Assembly: GCF_900156875.1 (NCBI RefSeq)
Contig: NZ_LT707408.1
Location: forward strand, 543,106-607,105
From: Robertmurraya dakarensis
GTDB taxonomy: Bacteria; Bacillota; Bacilli; Bacillales; Cytobacillaceae
Reading direction: 5' to 3'
Length of the DNA stretch: 64,000 bases
Part shown: piece after piece, positions 17,227-26,155 of the stretch
Numbering within the stretch: the first letter of the stretch is position 1
Layout: the number at the start of each line of letters is the position of its first letter
Program-made: the position numbers and the translations under genes
Notes under the pieces: model-generated
Database searches by the model: none
What the model saw: only the letters and a program-made list of their open reading frames with translations
Told to the model about the DNA's origin: nothing

Positions 17227-17727
17227 ATGATTAAAGTATTATTTGTTTGCTTGGGCAATATCTGTCGTTCCCCGATGGCAGAAGCGATGTTTCGGGAACT
17301 TGTTAAAAAGAAAGGACTGGAAGAACAAATTTATATTGATTCCGCTGGCACTGGAAATTGGCATATTGGTGAACCGCCGCATAAAGGCACCGTTGAAATA
17401 TTATCAAAAAATAATATAAGTGTGGAAGGATTAAAGGCGAGACAAATCCAACCGCAGGACTTAGAAAATTTTGACTATATTATTGCAATGGATGCAGATA
17501 ACCGTAAAAATATCAATATGATCAAAGCTGCTTATCCAAAAGCTGATGTTTCTGTTCTGTTAGAGTATGTACCAGAAATTGCGGATAAAGACGTACCAGA
17601 TCCTTATTTTACAGGGAATTTCTTAGAAGTTTATGAGTTAGTAGAGAAAGGCTGCTCAGCTCTGCTTTCAAAAATAATTGCTGAGCATTTTAAGGATAAG
17701 GAGGGTAACAATGGGCAGTCAAAATAA
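17227..17727 (+). CDS. yfkJ: Low-molecular-weight protein-tyrosine phosphatase YfkJ
   Basis: 166-residue phosphatase. The active-site loop CX5R is VCLGNICRSPMAEA near residue 8, and the general acid is the Asp of DVPDPYF near residue 120. It would remove phosphate from tyrosine in cytosolic proteins. AGGAGGT nine bases before ATG 17227 fixes the start; the frame upstream has no ribosome site at its beginning. Its end overlaps yfkI by 17 bases, and yfkH follows, the same order (yfkJ-yfkI-yfkH) as in Bacillus subtilis, where the operon is linked to ethanol stress. Confidence 0.95.
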   Translation: MIKVLFVCLGNICRSPMAEAMFRELVKKKGLEEQIYIDSAGTGNWHIGEPPHKGTVEILSKNNISVEGLKARQIQPQDLENFDYIIAMDADNRKNINMIKAAYPKADVSVLLEYVPEIADKDVPDPYFTGNFLEVYELVEKGCSALLSKIIAEHFKDKEGNNGQSK

Positions 17728-18043
17728 ATTCTTTAAAGGGATATTAATGGGGGCAATCGCAGGCGGTGCTATCAGCCTGCTTGATCGCGAAACGAGAAAG
17801 TCGGTTGTAGAAAGCTGTAAAAAAGGGACAAAAGAGGTGTCCTATTATCTATCACATCCAACTGAAATGGCTGAACAAATTAGAGACAAAACATCTAAAT
17901 TAAGAACAACAGTTGCACAAGTAAGTGAGGATGTTACATATATTGCGGAAAAAGTGGAAGAATTACGAGAAGTAACTCCGTCAGTCGCTGGGCTTGTTAA
18001 AGATACAAGGGAGGCTTTTGATCAGGAAGAGAAAGAGAATTAA
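17711..18043 (+). CDS. yfkI: YtxH-like protein YfkI
   Basis: 110-residue protein with a short hydrophobic N-terminal stretch (FFKGILMGAIAGGAISLLDR) and a long amphipathic, coiled-coil-like remainder (LRTTVAQVSEDVTYIAEKVEEL), the YtxH-domain pattern. Role unknown; probably membrane associated. Start ATG 17711 follows AGGAGGG by six bases and lies inside yfkJ, indicating translational coupling. Confidence 0.9.
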   Translation: MGSQNKFFKGILMGAIAGGAISLLDRETRKSVVESCKKGTKEVSYYLSHPTEMAEQIRDKTSKLRTTVAQVSEDVTYIAEKVEELREVTPSVAGLVKDTREAFDQEEKEN

Positions 18044-18087
18044 TAATAAGCTGGCAATTAAATTAGGGGGGGTAAAGGGGTGGTGAT

Positions 18088-18915
18088 TTGATCACAGTTA
18101 ATTTAAGAAATCTTATATTGCTGTGGAAAAAAATAGAAGAGGATGATGTGTTTGGATTAGGGGCCCAATTGGCTTACTTTTTTTTATTATCATTATTTCC
18201 TCTGCTTATCTTTCTAGTAACATTATTGCCATATTTACCCCTGACCCAAGATGACCTGCTGGGGGTAGTGGGGGATTTCGCTCCTGGTGAGACGATGCTT
18301 TTTATCGAGTCGAACTTAAATGAGATTATGTCTCATCATAATGGAACCCTCTTGTCTTTCGGGATTATTGCTACTGTTTGGGCGGCTTCAAACGGTCTGA
18401 ATGCCGTTATTCGAGCTTTAAATAAAGCTTATGATGTAAAAGAAAGCAGGTCCTTTTTCGTAGCAAGAGGTGTAGCTATATTATTTACGTTTGCAATGAT
18501 TTTTGTTTTTATTTTGGTTTTAATTCTTTCTGTCTTTGGCAAACAGATTGGCATCTATTTGTTCGCAAAGTTTGGTTTATCCCAAGAGTTTATTACCGTT
18601 TGGAATACATTAAGATGGGCATTGAGTGCGATTACCATCTTTACCATTTTTCTTGTTCTTTATTGGATTGCCCCTAACAAAAAGTTTAAGTGTGTTCAAG
18701 CTGTCCCAGGAGCTTTGTTTGCCGTAATCAGCTGGTCCCTTGTTTCACTTGGCTTTTCCTATTACGTAAACAATTTCGGTAATTATTCTGTGATGTATGG
18801 AAGTATTGGGGCCGTTATTGTTCTGATGATCTGGTTTTATCTATCTGGCATCATTATTATACTTGGCGGGGAAATTAACGCATTCTCCTCTAAGAGGAAA
18901 AATGAAAATTGCTAA
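18088..18915 (+). CDS. yfkH: YihY/BrkB family membrane protein YfkH
   Basis: 275-residue membrane protein with about six helices, of the YihY (formerly called virulence factor BrkB or RNase BN) family. Marks: the early AQLAYFFLLSLFPLLIFL, FGIIATVWAASNGLNAVIRALNKAYD, and the C-terminal YLSGIIIILGGEINA. Function is not established. The start is TTG at 18088 after AAAGGGGTGG; no ATG or GTG is available in frame nearby. Last gene of the yfkJ-yfkI-yfkH operon. Confidence 0.92.
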   Translation: MITVNLRNLILLWKKIEEDDVFGLGAQLAYFFLLSLFPLLIFLVTLLPYLPLTQDDLLGVVGDFAPGETMLFIESNLNEIMSHHNGTLLSFGIIATVWAASNGLNAVIRALNKAYDVKESRSFFVARGVAILFTFAMIFVFILVLILSVFGKQIGIYLFAKFGLSQEFITVWNTLRWALSAITIFTIFLVLYWIAPNKKFKCVQAVPGALFAVISWSLVSLGFSYYVNNFGNYSVMYGSIGAVIVLMIWFYLSGIIIILGGEINAFSSKRKNENC

Positions 18916-19016
18916 TAGTGGCTTAACTGCCGTAAGTTACCTAAATTAAAAGTGAAGTGATTCCACACAATAATGAAGGAGAAACAAACATTTTAATTCA
19001 AGGGGGTTTATACAAG

Positions 19017-19124
19017 ATGACAAAGCATACAAAAAAAGATGGCGGTACAAAGCAAAAAGGAAAAAAGAATAGTCCAAAACAGAAAACATCTAGTTCTGCA
19101 AATGGATCAAATGGATATCATTAA
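19017..19124 (+). CDS. Small basic Lys/Ser-rich protein
   Basis: 35-residue, very hydrophilic peptide starting MTKHTKKDGGTKQKGKKN and ending SSSANGSNGYH. It contains no hydrophobic core, so it is probably disordered. The gene is supported by AGGGGG ten bases before the ATG and a strong terminator five bases after the stop. Such peptides are common among small spore proteins of Bacillaceae, but I cannot match it to a named one. Confidence 0.65.
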   Translation: MTKHTKKDGGTKQKGKKNSPKQKTSSSANGSNGYH

Positions 19125-19128
19125 AAAA

Positions 19129-19155
19129 GGCCGGGAAATCCCGGCCCTGTTTTTT
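19129..19155 (+). terminator. Terminator of the small basic protein gene
   Basis: Stem GGCCGGG / CCCGGCC with AAAT loop, then CTGTTTTTT. Confidence 0.9.
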
Positions 19156-19197
19156 GCAGGTTAACGATCGTGTGACTGCGGCGTAGGCAATTTTACT

Positions 19198-21120
19198 TTA
19201 TGATTTTTTTAATAAGCGCAGTCCATTTAGGATTACAAGAATGGTACTTCCTTCATGACCAATCACTCCGAAGGGAAGGTCTATGAATTGCAGGAAGTTA
19301 GAGGCGATCAAGAGCATGATCACACTGATAGAGAAGATAATATTCTGCTTAATAATACGGTTCATTTTTTCTGAAAGCTGTATTGCCTCTGCGATGAGGG
19401 GTAAGTCATTTTTCATCAGCACGACATCCGCTGTTTCTAAAGCAACTCCTGATCCATCCCCCATGGCAATTCCTACATTTGCTGTAGCTAGGGCCGGTGC
19501 ATCGTTAATTCCATCCCCAACCATTGCAACTTGCCCAAAACGTTCCTTCAGTTTTTTTAATTCTGTGACTTTATTTTCAGGAAGGCATTCAGCCACAAAA
19601 TCATTTACATGACTTTCTTTAGAGATGGCTTGTGCTGTATTATGGCTGTCGCCAGTAAGCATAATGGTATAGATCCCATTTTTCTTTAAATCATCAATCG
19701 CCTTCTTCGTTTCCTCACGGACGACATCTTTTAAACCAAGTATTGCGACAATACTGTCATTCCTTTGAACATAAACAATGGTTTTTCCTTCTTGTGCCAT
19801 AACTTTGGCCGCACCATTTTGAAACATCTCTGCTTCAAGTCTGCCTACAAAATCTGCTTTTCCAATTTTCCAGGACTCGTCTCCATAAGAGGCTTTCACT
19901 CCGTATCCAGGAACGTCTTCAATACTCTCTGGCTGCATAAAATCCTTGTTCAAAAGTCGTTTTGTGTAGTGCACGATCGCATTTGCCAATGGATGGTTAG
20001 AATGACTTTCGATCGCTGCTGTCTTTAAAAGGACTTCGTCTTTTTCGAGTCCGTCAAGAACTAGAAAATCGGTTACCTCTGGTTTTCCCTTTGTAAGTGT
20101 ACCTGTCTTGTCAAATGCAATCGCCTTTAGGTTACTGAGATTTTCTAGGTGCACGCCGCCTTTAAATAAAATTCCGTGCCTTGCACCGCTTGATATAGCC
20201 GACAGGGTAGCTGGCATGATGGATGCAACAAGTGCACACGGGGAAGCGACGACTAACAATATCATGGCCCGATAAAAAGTTTCTGTCCAGCTCCATCCTA
20301 ACAAGAAATGAGGAAGGAACATCATTAATAACACAACGAGTAAGACAATTTTGACATAGGTGCCTTCAAATTTTTCAATGAATAATTGCGAAGGGGATTT
20401 TTCGCTTTGAGCGGATTGCACTAGCTGGATAATTTTTTGAAAAAGTGTATCGGTACTTTCTTTCGTGATTTCCAATGTAATCGAACCGTTTAAATTCACA
20501 GTACCAGCAAATACATCCTCCTTAATACCTTTTGATACCGGGATGGATTCGCCTGTAATGGCTGCTTCATCAAGATGGGTAGTTCCTTTTACAATCACGC
20601 CGTCTGATGGAATGCGTTCCCCTGGCTTTACAAGAATATGGTCGCCAATCTTTAAATCTGAAACAGCCACAACCTTTTCTCCACTATTTGTAATAAGCAA
20701 AGCTTCTTCTGGCTGCAGCTCCATTAAGCTTGAGATTTCTTTATGACTTTTATTCATGGTGTAAGTCTCTAAAGCACCACTCATTGCAAAGATGAAGATT
20801 AATATAGCCCCTTCTGTCCAATAGCCAATTACTGCAGAACCAATTGCAGCAAGAATCATAAGCATTTCAACATTCAATTCTTTATCTTCAATGGTGGCTT
20901 GAATTCCTTCTTTGGCCTTTGCAAAACCGCCAATGACAAAAGCTAGTAAAAAGAAAATGATGGAGGCTGTTGTGGAGTCTGTTTTTTCGAGAATCCATCC
21001 TGCGGCAATTAATATCCCGCTAATACTAGCAGCGATTAATTCAGCGTGCGGCTTTATTTTTTCAATAATACCATCTTCTTTAGTTTCCAACTGTGATATA
21101 GCTTTTATTTCAGCATCCAT
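19198..21120 (-). CDS. zosA: P1B-type metal-transporting ATPase (ZosA-like)
   Basis: 640-residue heavy-metal P-type ATPase. There is no N-terminal heavy-metal-binding CxxC domain. Key sites: TGESIPVS actuator motif, membrane metal site SPC in VASPCALVASIMPA (where CadA has CPC), phosphorylation site DKTGTLTKG, HP motif in SNHPLA, and GDGINDAPAL. These features and the wording of the N-terminal helices fit Bacillus subtilis ZosA, a PerR-controlled Zn uptake pump, better than CadA exporters. The direction of transport is inference. GGAGGG precedes the ATG. Monocistronic, downstream of a hairpin that closes the MFS gene. Confidence 0.88.
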   Translation of the reverse strand: MDAEIKAISQLETKEDGIIEKIKPHAELIAASISGILIAAGWILEKTDSTTASIIFFLLAFVIGGFAKAKEGIQATIEDKELNVEMLMILAAIGSAVIGYWTEGAILIFIFAMSGALETYTMNKSHKEISSLMELQPEEALLITNSGEKVVAVSDLKIGDHILVKPGERIPSDGVIVKGTTHLDEAAITGESIPVSKGIKEDVFAGTVNLNGSITLEITKESTDTLFQKIIQLVQSAQSEKSPSQLFIEKFEGTYVKIVLLVVLLMMFLPHFLLGWSWTETFYRAMILLVVASPCALVASIMPATLSAISSGARHGILFKGGVHLENLSNLKAIAFDKTGTLTKGKPEVTDFLVLDGLEKDEVLLKTAAIESHSNHPLANAIVHYTKRLLNKDFMQPESIEDVPGYGVKASYGDESWKIGKADFVGRLEAEMFQNGAAKVMAQEGKTIVYVQRNDSIVAILGLKDVVREETKKAIDDLKKNGIYTIMLTGDSHNTAQAISKESHVNDFVAECLPENKVTELKKLKERFGQVAMVGDGINDAPALATANVGIAMGDGSGVALETADVVLMKNDLPLIAEAIQLSEKMNRIIKQNIIFSISVIMLLIASNFLQFIDLPFGVIGHEGSTILVILNGLRLLKKS

Positions 21121-21210
21121 TTTTTTGTTCTCCCTCCCAAAATTAATTTCAACTAAGGTTTTCTAATTGAGAAAAATAATCAGCATCATTACCCCTATAA
21201 AATACGAAAA

Positions 21211-21231
21211 CTGTCACCATATAGATGACAG
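21211..21231 (-). terminator. Hairpin between the MFS gene and zosA
   Basis: Stem CTGTCA / TGACAG with a 9-base loop; minus-strand tail TTTTCGTATTTT. About 100 bases after the MFS stop and 90 before zosA: either a terminator or part of the zosA leader. Confidence 0.55.
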
Positions 21232-21333
21232 CGCTATCCCTGAACATATTTTTAATTTATATTTATTTTAATTTTATCATAAATGTGCATAACCATAAAG
21301 ATAAAGAATTATCTATTCTATCGTTAATTGTTA

Positions 21334-22515
21334 TCATGCCGATTGCACGTTTGATTGCTGCTCTTTATTAGACCTAAATATGAACAATGCAATAAGAATT
21401 GAGACAAGCATGATGCTAATAACGTAGAAGAAGCTTCCTCCCTTTAAATATTGTATTGCTAATCCCCCTATAAATGGCCCGCTGATACTGCCTAGGCTGA
21501 ACAAGACACTGCACATGATATTTCCTGCAGGCAGCAGCTGCTTTGGAAGCAAGTCTGCCATATAGGATATACCAAGTGAATAGGTAGAGCCGACGAGCAT
21601 TCCAGCTATAAAAAAGCAAATGAAAAGGAGGAACACAGACTGTTGAATCATGCCGGCCGCGGTAAAGACGATCGTTCCAGACAGCATACAATAAATCAAG
21701 ATGGTTCTCCTTCCAAACCGATCGCTTAGCATTCCAAGTGGTAACTGAAACACTATACTGCCAATTGCAAAGGCTGGCAATATAATCGATACACCCTGAA
21801 GATCGATTCCGTTCCTTAAGGCATAGACCGGAAAGTTCCCATTTAAGGATGCTTCTAGAAACCCGTAGCTAAATGGAGGCAAAAAGGCGATCCAGGCATA
21901 TTTCCATGCCGATCCAAAACGTTTAAATGTACTAAGGATTGAAGTCGTTTCGATTTCTTGGTCCGGAAACTCATTTCTAAGGAAAAATAACGTCATCCAG
22001 GCAATAAGAGTGATGATCGTTGAAATAATAAACGGCAAAGCTTCACTAATCTCTAAAAAGCTTGTCATTACCGGTCCAACTGCAAAACCTAATCCAAAAA
22101 ATAATCCGTATAAAGCTATATTTCTCCCTCTTTTATCGATCGTGGAAAATGAGGTAATCCAAGTTTGTGTTCCGAAGTGAAGCATATTATCGCCGATTCC
22201 AATGATAAGACGCAATACAAACCAAAACCAAAATGATTTCCATAGGGGAAATAACGCGAGTGATAAAACTACTAAGAACCCTCCAGTTAGGATGATCGGC
22301 TTGTAACCGAACTTCCGCAGCGGTTTTTCCATAAAAGGAGAGATAAGCAGCACCCCGATATAAATTCCTGTTGCATGTAGTCCGTTAATAGAAGAAGAAA
22401 TCCCATCTTGTTCAAATATAACGGCAATCAGGGGAAGGAGCATCCCTTGTGAAAAGCCGGAAATGGCGACAATTCCAACTAATATCCAAAATCTAATTGT
22501 TAGCTGTTTATCCAT
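21334..22515 (-). CDS. yfkF: MFS transporter YfkF
   Basis: 393-residue major facilitator with 12 predicted helices. The opening RFWILVGIVAISGFSQGMLL and the motif-A-like loop SDRFGRRTILIYC are visible. Its wording throughout (EKPLRKFGYKPIILTGG, ISYMADLLPKQLLPAGN) is close to Bacillus subtilis YfkF. Substrate unknown; probably drug or metabolite efflux. GAGGT precedes the ATG at a slightly long spacing. It lies within the yfk block but is separated from yfkD by the yczE-like gene. Confidence 0.9.
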   Translation of the reverse strand: MDKQLTIRFWILVGIVAISGFSQGMLLPLIAVIFEQDGISSSINGLHATGIYIGVLLISPFMEKPLRKFGYKPIILTGGFLVVLSLALFPLWKSFWFWFVLRLIIGIGDNMLHFGTQTWITSFSTIDKRGRNIALYGLFFGLGFAVGPVMTSFLEISEALPFIISTIITLIAWMTLFFLRNEFPDQEIETTSILSTFKRFGSAWKYAWIAFLPPFSYGFLEASLNGNFPVYALRNGIDLQGVSIILPAFAIGSIVFQLPLGMLSDRFGRRTILIYCMLSGTIVFTAAGMIQQSVFLLFICFFIAGMLVGSTYSLGISYMADLLPKQLLPAGNIMCSVLFSLGSISGPFIGGLAIQYLKGGSFFYVISIMLVSILIALFIFRSNKEQQSNVQSA

Positions 22516-22997
22516 TTTTTTGCATACCTCATTATTGTTGATTTCATGATGATACTAACGAGAAATATACATCTTGGCAAGGGATATTGTTGAAATTGTA
22601 TCTACGGATAAAAAAATCAATCAAAGGGGAAATGGTCAGGAAGGGATAAAAGAGGCAGTGAATATACAATTTTCTGGGAAACAAAAGACTCTTTGCCAGT
22701 ATTTATTGGCTAAGAGTCTTTTTTATACATAAGTATCGCATGTCCAAGTGGTAAACCGAATATACATAAAAGAGAAGATGCATTCAATCGCTTAAGTTTT
22801 TGTTCAGTTTATCGACCGCCTCTCTATCTTTAATTTTGGCTTGAGAGAAACACATACCAGATAAACTAAAAACCTCCTTTATTTAGCGAATGATCGACCT
22901 GCTGCCCTCCTTTTTATAAGGTAAGGTAATTATAAGATAGAAAATAAAATTTGTAAATATTCTGAATTTTACAGTTTCGTTACAAAGGGGGATGATT
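22516..22997. other. Intergenic region with one terminator and a stray repeat copy
   Basis: About 480 bases without a firm gene. It holds a TACGGATAAAA segment at about 22603 that resembles the repeat unit at 9160, a strong hairpin at 22683-22722, a possible 23-codon frame on the minus strand (22784-22855), two AGGAGG-like sites on the minus strand near 22873 and 22905, and the yczE promoter region. Confidence 0.5.
22683..22722. terminator. Long terminator hairpin in the yfkF-yczE gap
   Basis: 11-bp stem AAAAGACTCTT / AAGAGTCTTTT with an inner GCCA/TGGC, and T-runs on both strands. No recognised gene ends here on the plus strand; on the minus strand it lies 70 bases past the 23-codon frame. 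Confidence 0.75.
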
Positions 22998-23615
22998 ATG
23001 ACACTTATTTACAGACTATTGTTTTATTTTTTGGGACTTGTAGTGGTAACGCTGGGGGTGGCTATAACGATTAAAGCGGATATGGGCGCCGGTCCATGGG
23101 ATGCATTAAATGTAGGACTTTCAGAGGCGACAGGATTAACGATTGGGAGCTGGGTAATGATAACGGGGATCATCCTAATTATAATTAACAGCATTTTGTT
23201 GAAAGATAAACCCGATATTTATGCAGTCATTCCCATATTTATAATGGGCTTTTTTGTTGACATATGGATGCTCGTCATTTTGAAAGATCTTCAACCAGAA
23301 ACCCTCATGGTTAAGCTCATCCTCTTGATCTTAGGATTGATATTAATGAGTATAGGGGTAGCAGTTTATATGCAGCCAAGATTTCCGGCCAATCCAGTTG
23401 ATCATCTTATGATTGCCATTCAGGTTAGGTTCAAGCTGGATCTCAATGTCGCAAAAACAGTCGGGGAAGTAGCGGCGTTTTTGTTAGCCTTCGTATTAAA
23501 AGGACCAATAGGGGTAGGGACAATTTTCGTGACATTTCTCATTGGATCGTGTATCCAGTGGTTTTACCCATTTTTTGAAAAGCTCTTAACGCGTTTCATT
23601 ATAAAATATGGATAA
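22998..23615 (+). CDS. YczE/YyaS/YitT family membrane protein
   Basis: 205-residue protein with five to six membrane helices. The family signature is the segment GVAITIKADMGAGPWDALNVG after helix 1 and a second half with the related RFPANPVDHLMIAIQ. YczE of Bacillus subtilis is needed for surfactin/plipastatin-linked antibiosis, but the family as a whole has no settled function. Start ATG 22998 is chosen: AAAGGGGG ends seven bases upstream, whereas ATG 22992 would directly abut it. Confidence 0.87.
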   Translation: MTLIYRLLFYFLGLVVVTLGVAITIKADMGAGPWDALNVGLSEATGLTIGSWVMITGIILIIINSILLKDKPDIYAVIPIFIMGFFVDIWMLVILKDLQPETLMVKLILLILGLILMSIGVAVYMQPRFPANPVDHLMIAIQVRFKLDLNVAKTVGEVAAFLLAFVLKGPIGVGTIFVTFLIGSCIQWFYPFFEKLLTRFIIKYG

Positions 23616-23668
23616 TATGATTACACTCCGAAAAAACTATAACTACATATAGTTGAAAGGAGTCTTTC

Positions 23669-24484
23669 ATGATGAAAAAATGGTCTTATGCAATTGTCGT
23701 TGTTTTTCTTTTTACCTTAATGTTTTCTGTACCATTAACACATGCAGAAAAGAAAGAAGAACAACCCAAAAAGGCCCTTCAAATACCAGATTCGGTTTTA
23801 ACCATTACAAAGGAGAACACTTATCCAAATCCAACACAGGATTTGCCGACGTTACAGCCGAGCGAATTAACAGAAGAACTTATAAAGACAGCTAGAGTTA
23901 AGATTGAGAATCCTCATTTAATTCGGATGCTTAACGAATCAACCGTAAATAGTACTCCGTTTGCCCTCGGCTATCGAGCTGTCATTTACTTAGGTCAATG
24001 GGCTTTAAACTATGAATCATCTGAAACTGCGCCTAATTGGGAATATCAAAAGATCAATACGAACTACTACGATAATCGCGGAGGAAAAGCGAATTATCAA
24101 ATTCATTATGTCCAAGAGGCGCAAAAGGTAGTGCGGGGAGGACTGACAGCTAAAGTCCCTGATGCGGAAGATGTGAAAAAGATGATGTTATTAAAGGCCT
24201 CAGAAAAAACAGGCCTGCCTCTGGCATTTGAAACAGTGGTAGGAGCTGGAACAAAAAAAGATCATGTCTATAATATTCCTCCTAAGCGTTTAGGTTACTT
24301 ATACGGCTTTGCCCCGGCAGTGAATGAAAAAGGGAAGGTGACTTACGGAGAGGTTTATTTAATGTTGAAGGGGAATAAGAAGATGATTGTCGTTAAAAAC
24401 GTTACATCGCAAGGAATCGGGGCTTGGATTCCTCTGCAGGATCATGTATCCTTTGGATTTGCAGCAACAGAACGGCCGAGATAA
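23669..24484 (+). CDS. yfkD: YfkD-like secreted protein
   Basis: 271 residues. A signal peptide is clear: KKW, a hydrophobic run (SYAIVVVFLFTLMFSVPL) and a cleavage-like THAEKK. The mature part is a single domain found in Bacillaceae (YfkD), with conserved ALGYRAVIYLGQWALNYESS and WIPLQDHVSFGF. No enzyme motif is visible and the function is unknown; it is probably exported or wall associated. GAAAGGAG six bases before ATG 23669 supports the start; a second ATG follows at once. Ends at a shared terminator facing yfkAB. Confidence 0.9.
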   Translation: MMKKWSYAIVVVFLFTLMFSVPLTHAEKKEEQPKKALQIPDSVLTITKENTYPNPTQDLPTLQPSELTEELIKTARVKIENPHLIRMLNESTVNSTPFALGYRAVIYLGQWALNYESSETAPNWEYQKINTNYYDNRGGKANYQIHYVQEAQKVVRGGLTAKVPDAEDVKKMMLLKASEKTGLPLAFETVVGAGTKKDHVYNIPPKRLGYLYGFAPAVNEKGKVTYGEVYLMLKGNKKMIVVKNVTSQGIGAWIPLQDHVSFGFAATERPR

Positions 24485-24493
24485 ATGACTTAA

Positions 24494-24533
24494 AAAAACA
24501 AGCGTCGTTTTACTAAACGGACGCTTGTTTTTT
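24494..24533. terminator. Bidirectional terminator of yfkD and yfkAB
   Basis: 11-bp stem AAACAAGCGTC / GACGCTTGTTT with further A/T pairs and an inner GTTT/AAAC; T-runs in both directions. Confidence 0.9.
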
Positions 24534-24536
24534 GTT

Positions 24537-25655
24537 TTATATTTTAGACCTTCGCTGTTGAAAATTGATATCGGGATAGTAGCTATTTTTCACCAACACA
24601 TTCGGTCCTAGGCAGCGGACAGAAGGACAATGACAATTTAAACTCTTGGCTAACGAAGTATTCATCCATTTGTTATACACATCAAGCAGGCTGTCTGTCT
24701 GGACGTTACCGAGAGCAGGAGTGTCTCCAAAATCTGTTACGATTACATCTCCGGTAAATATATTTACATTTAGTCGTGACCTGCCGTCTGGATCATTTCT
24801 TAATGTGACATTTTTACTGTTATACAACTTTTTTAGAAGCTGTAAATCTTCCTCATTACTGCTGCATGGATAAAATGGAAGCGTGCCAAATAACATCCAT
24901 GTATGTTCATCGCGAATTTCTAAAATCCGATGTATGGCAGAGCGGATTTCCTCAAGGCTTAAAACTTCTAGTGAGGAGGCGAAATCGGATGGGTACATAG
25001 GGTGCACCTCATGTCTGCCGCATTTCATTTCCTCTACAATTTGGTGATGGATATGCTCGAGATGAGGTAATGTCCGCTTGTTTAACATCGTTTCAGCAGA
25101 CACGAGAACACCAGACTCCGATAACGCTCGGCTATTTTCGATCATCCTATCAAATAGAGCCTTTCGTTGTTCTATGGTAGGTTTTCGTTCCATCCTTGCA
25201 AATCCGCCTTCCACAAAATCATCTACTGTCCCCCAGTTATGGGAAATATGCAAGACGTCTAAATAAGGTGCAATCTGATGATATCTTTCAAGATCCAGTG
25301 TTAGGTTTGAATTTATTTGTGTCCGGACACCTCTTGAATGAGCATACTGTAATAAGGGCAAAACATAATGTGTAAGCGATTTTTTTGAAAGCATCGGTTC
25401 CCCGCCTGTAATGCTAATTGATCTTAATGTCGGTACTTCATCTAGCCTTTTGATAAGCAAGTCGATCGGAAGGGCGTCCGGATCTTTTGGCTGCAATGTG
25501 TATCCAACCGCACAATGCTCACAGCGCATATTGCAGATCGTTGTAGTCGTAAATTCAATATTTGTTAGAGATAACTTTCCATATTGATCCACATCCATGT
25601 ATGCTTCCCACGGGTCATAAACTGGAGTGATTTTTTTAAATGTTTCTGTTTTCAT
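24537..25655 (-). CDS. yfkAB: Radical SAM protein YfkAB
   Basis: 372-residue radical SAM enzyme. The [4Fe-4S]-SAM site is CNMRCEHC (CX3CX2C) near residue 42, followed by SITGGEPML. A second Cys cluster near the C-terminus, CHCPSVRC (CxCxxxxC), is typical of YfkAB-type proteins and could bind an extra cluster. The reaction is not known. In the Bacillus subtilis type strain the gene is split into yfkA and yfkB by a frameshift; here it is intact. AAAGGAGAT precedes the ATG. Confidence 0.93.
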   Translation of the reverse strand: MKTETFKKITPVYDPWEAYMDVDQYGKLSLTNIEFTTTTICNMRCEHCAVGYTLQPKDPDALPIDLLIKRLDEVPTLRSISITGGEPMLSKKSLTHYVLPLLQYAHSRGVRTQINSNLTLDLERYHQIAPYLDVLHISHNWGTVDDFVEGGFARMERKPTIEQRKALFDRMIENSRALSESGVLVSAETMLNKRTLPHLEHIHHQIVEEMKCGRHEVHPMYPSDFASSLEVLSLEEIRSAIHRILEIRDEHTWMLFGTLPFYPCSSNEEDLQLLKKLYNSKNVTLRNDPDGRSRLNVNIFTGDVIVTDFGDTPALGNVQTDSLLDVYNKWMNTSLAKSLNCHCPSVRCLGPNVLVKNSYYPDINFQQRRSKI

Positions 25656-25809
25656 GACGAAAATCTCCTTTAGCCGTTCGATATGATTTCTGTTGCTATT
25701 ATCAAATTGTATGAAATTCTTGTCAAATCATTTCTATTTTGATAAGGATTATTGCGAAAGGGAGAACTTTTCTGTACGATGGAAACGGAATATGAAAGGA
25801 GAGAATTTC

Positions 25810-25995
25810 TTGGGATCACCAATTAAAGAAACTGGTACACAGGTTGACTTCTTAAAAAAGAGATTAAATATGTTTTTGGATGTGTTAGAATCGATTGAAC
25901 CAGAAACGACAGACCTTGAAGATATTGATCGTCTTCTTGAGATCGTAGATGAACTAGAAGCAAAGTGCCGAGAATTTAATAATCGCGATAAATAA
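25810..25995 (+). CDS. SE1561 family protein
   Basis: 61-residue acidic helical protein beginning MGSPIKETGTQVDFLKKRLN and containing DLEDIDRLLEIVDELEAKC, the pattern of the small SE1561 family of Firmicutes; function unknown. The start is TTG at 25810, eight bases after AAGGAG. The open frame upstream to 25693 lacks any ribosome site. A terminator overlaps the stop codon. Confidence 0.82.
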   Translation: MGSPIKETGTQVDFLKKRLNMFLDVLESIEPETTDLEDIDRLLEIVDELEAKCREFNNRDK

Positions 25996-26022
25996 GAGTC
26001 CTAGCAGGGCTCTTATTTTTAT
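25991..26022 (+). terminator. Terminator overlapping the SE1561 stop
   Basis: Stem AATAAGAG-TCC / GGG-CTCTTATT with loop TAGCA, then TTTTT. Confidence 0.85.
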
Positions 26023-26155
26023 GGTTTTTTCTAAAAATTCTACTTTGGCTTTTAATCAATTCGTGATAGGAGTATAATGAAATTGTTGTAAAATTCGTAA
26101 TGACTGAAAATAGATAGAAAACATATGGGGTCAAAGGGAAAGGGGAGTACAATCA

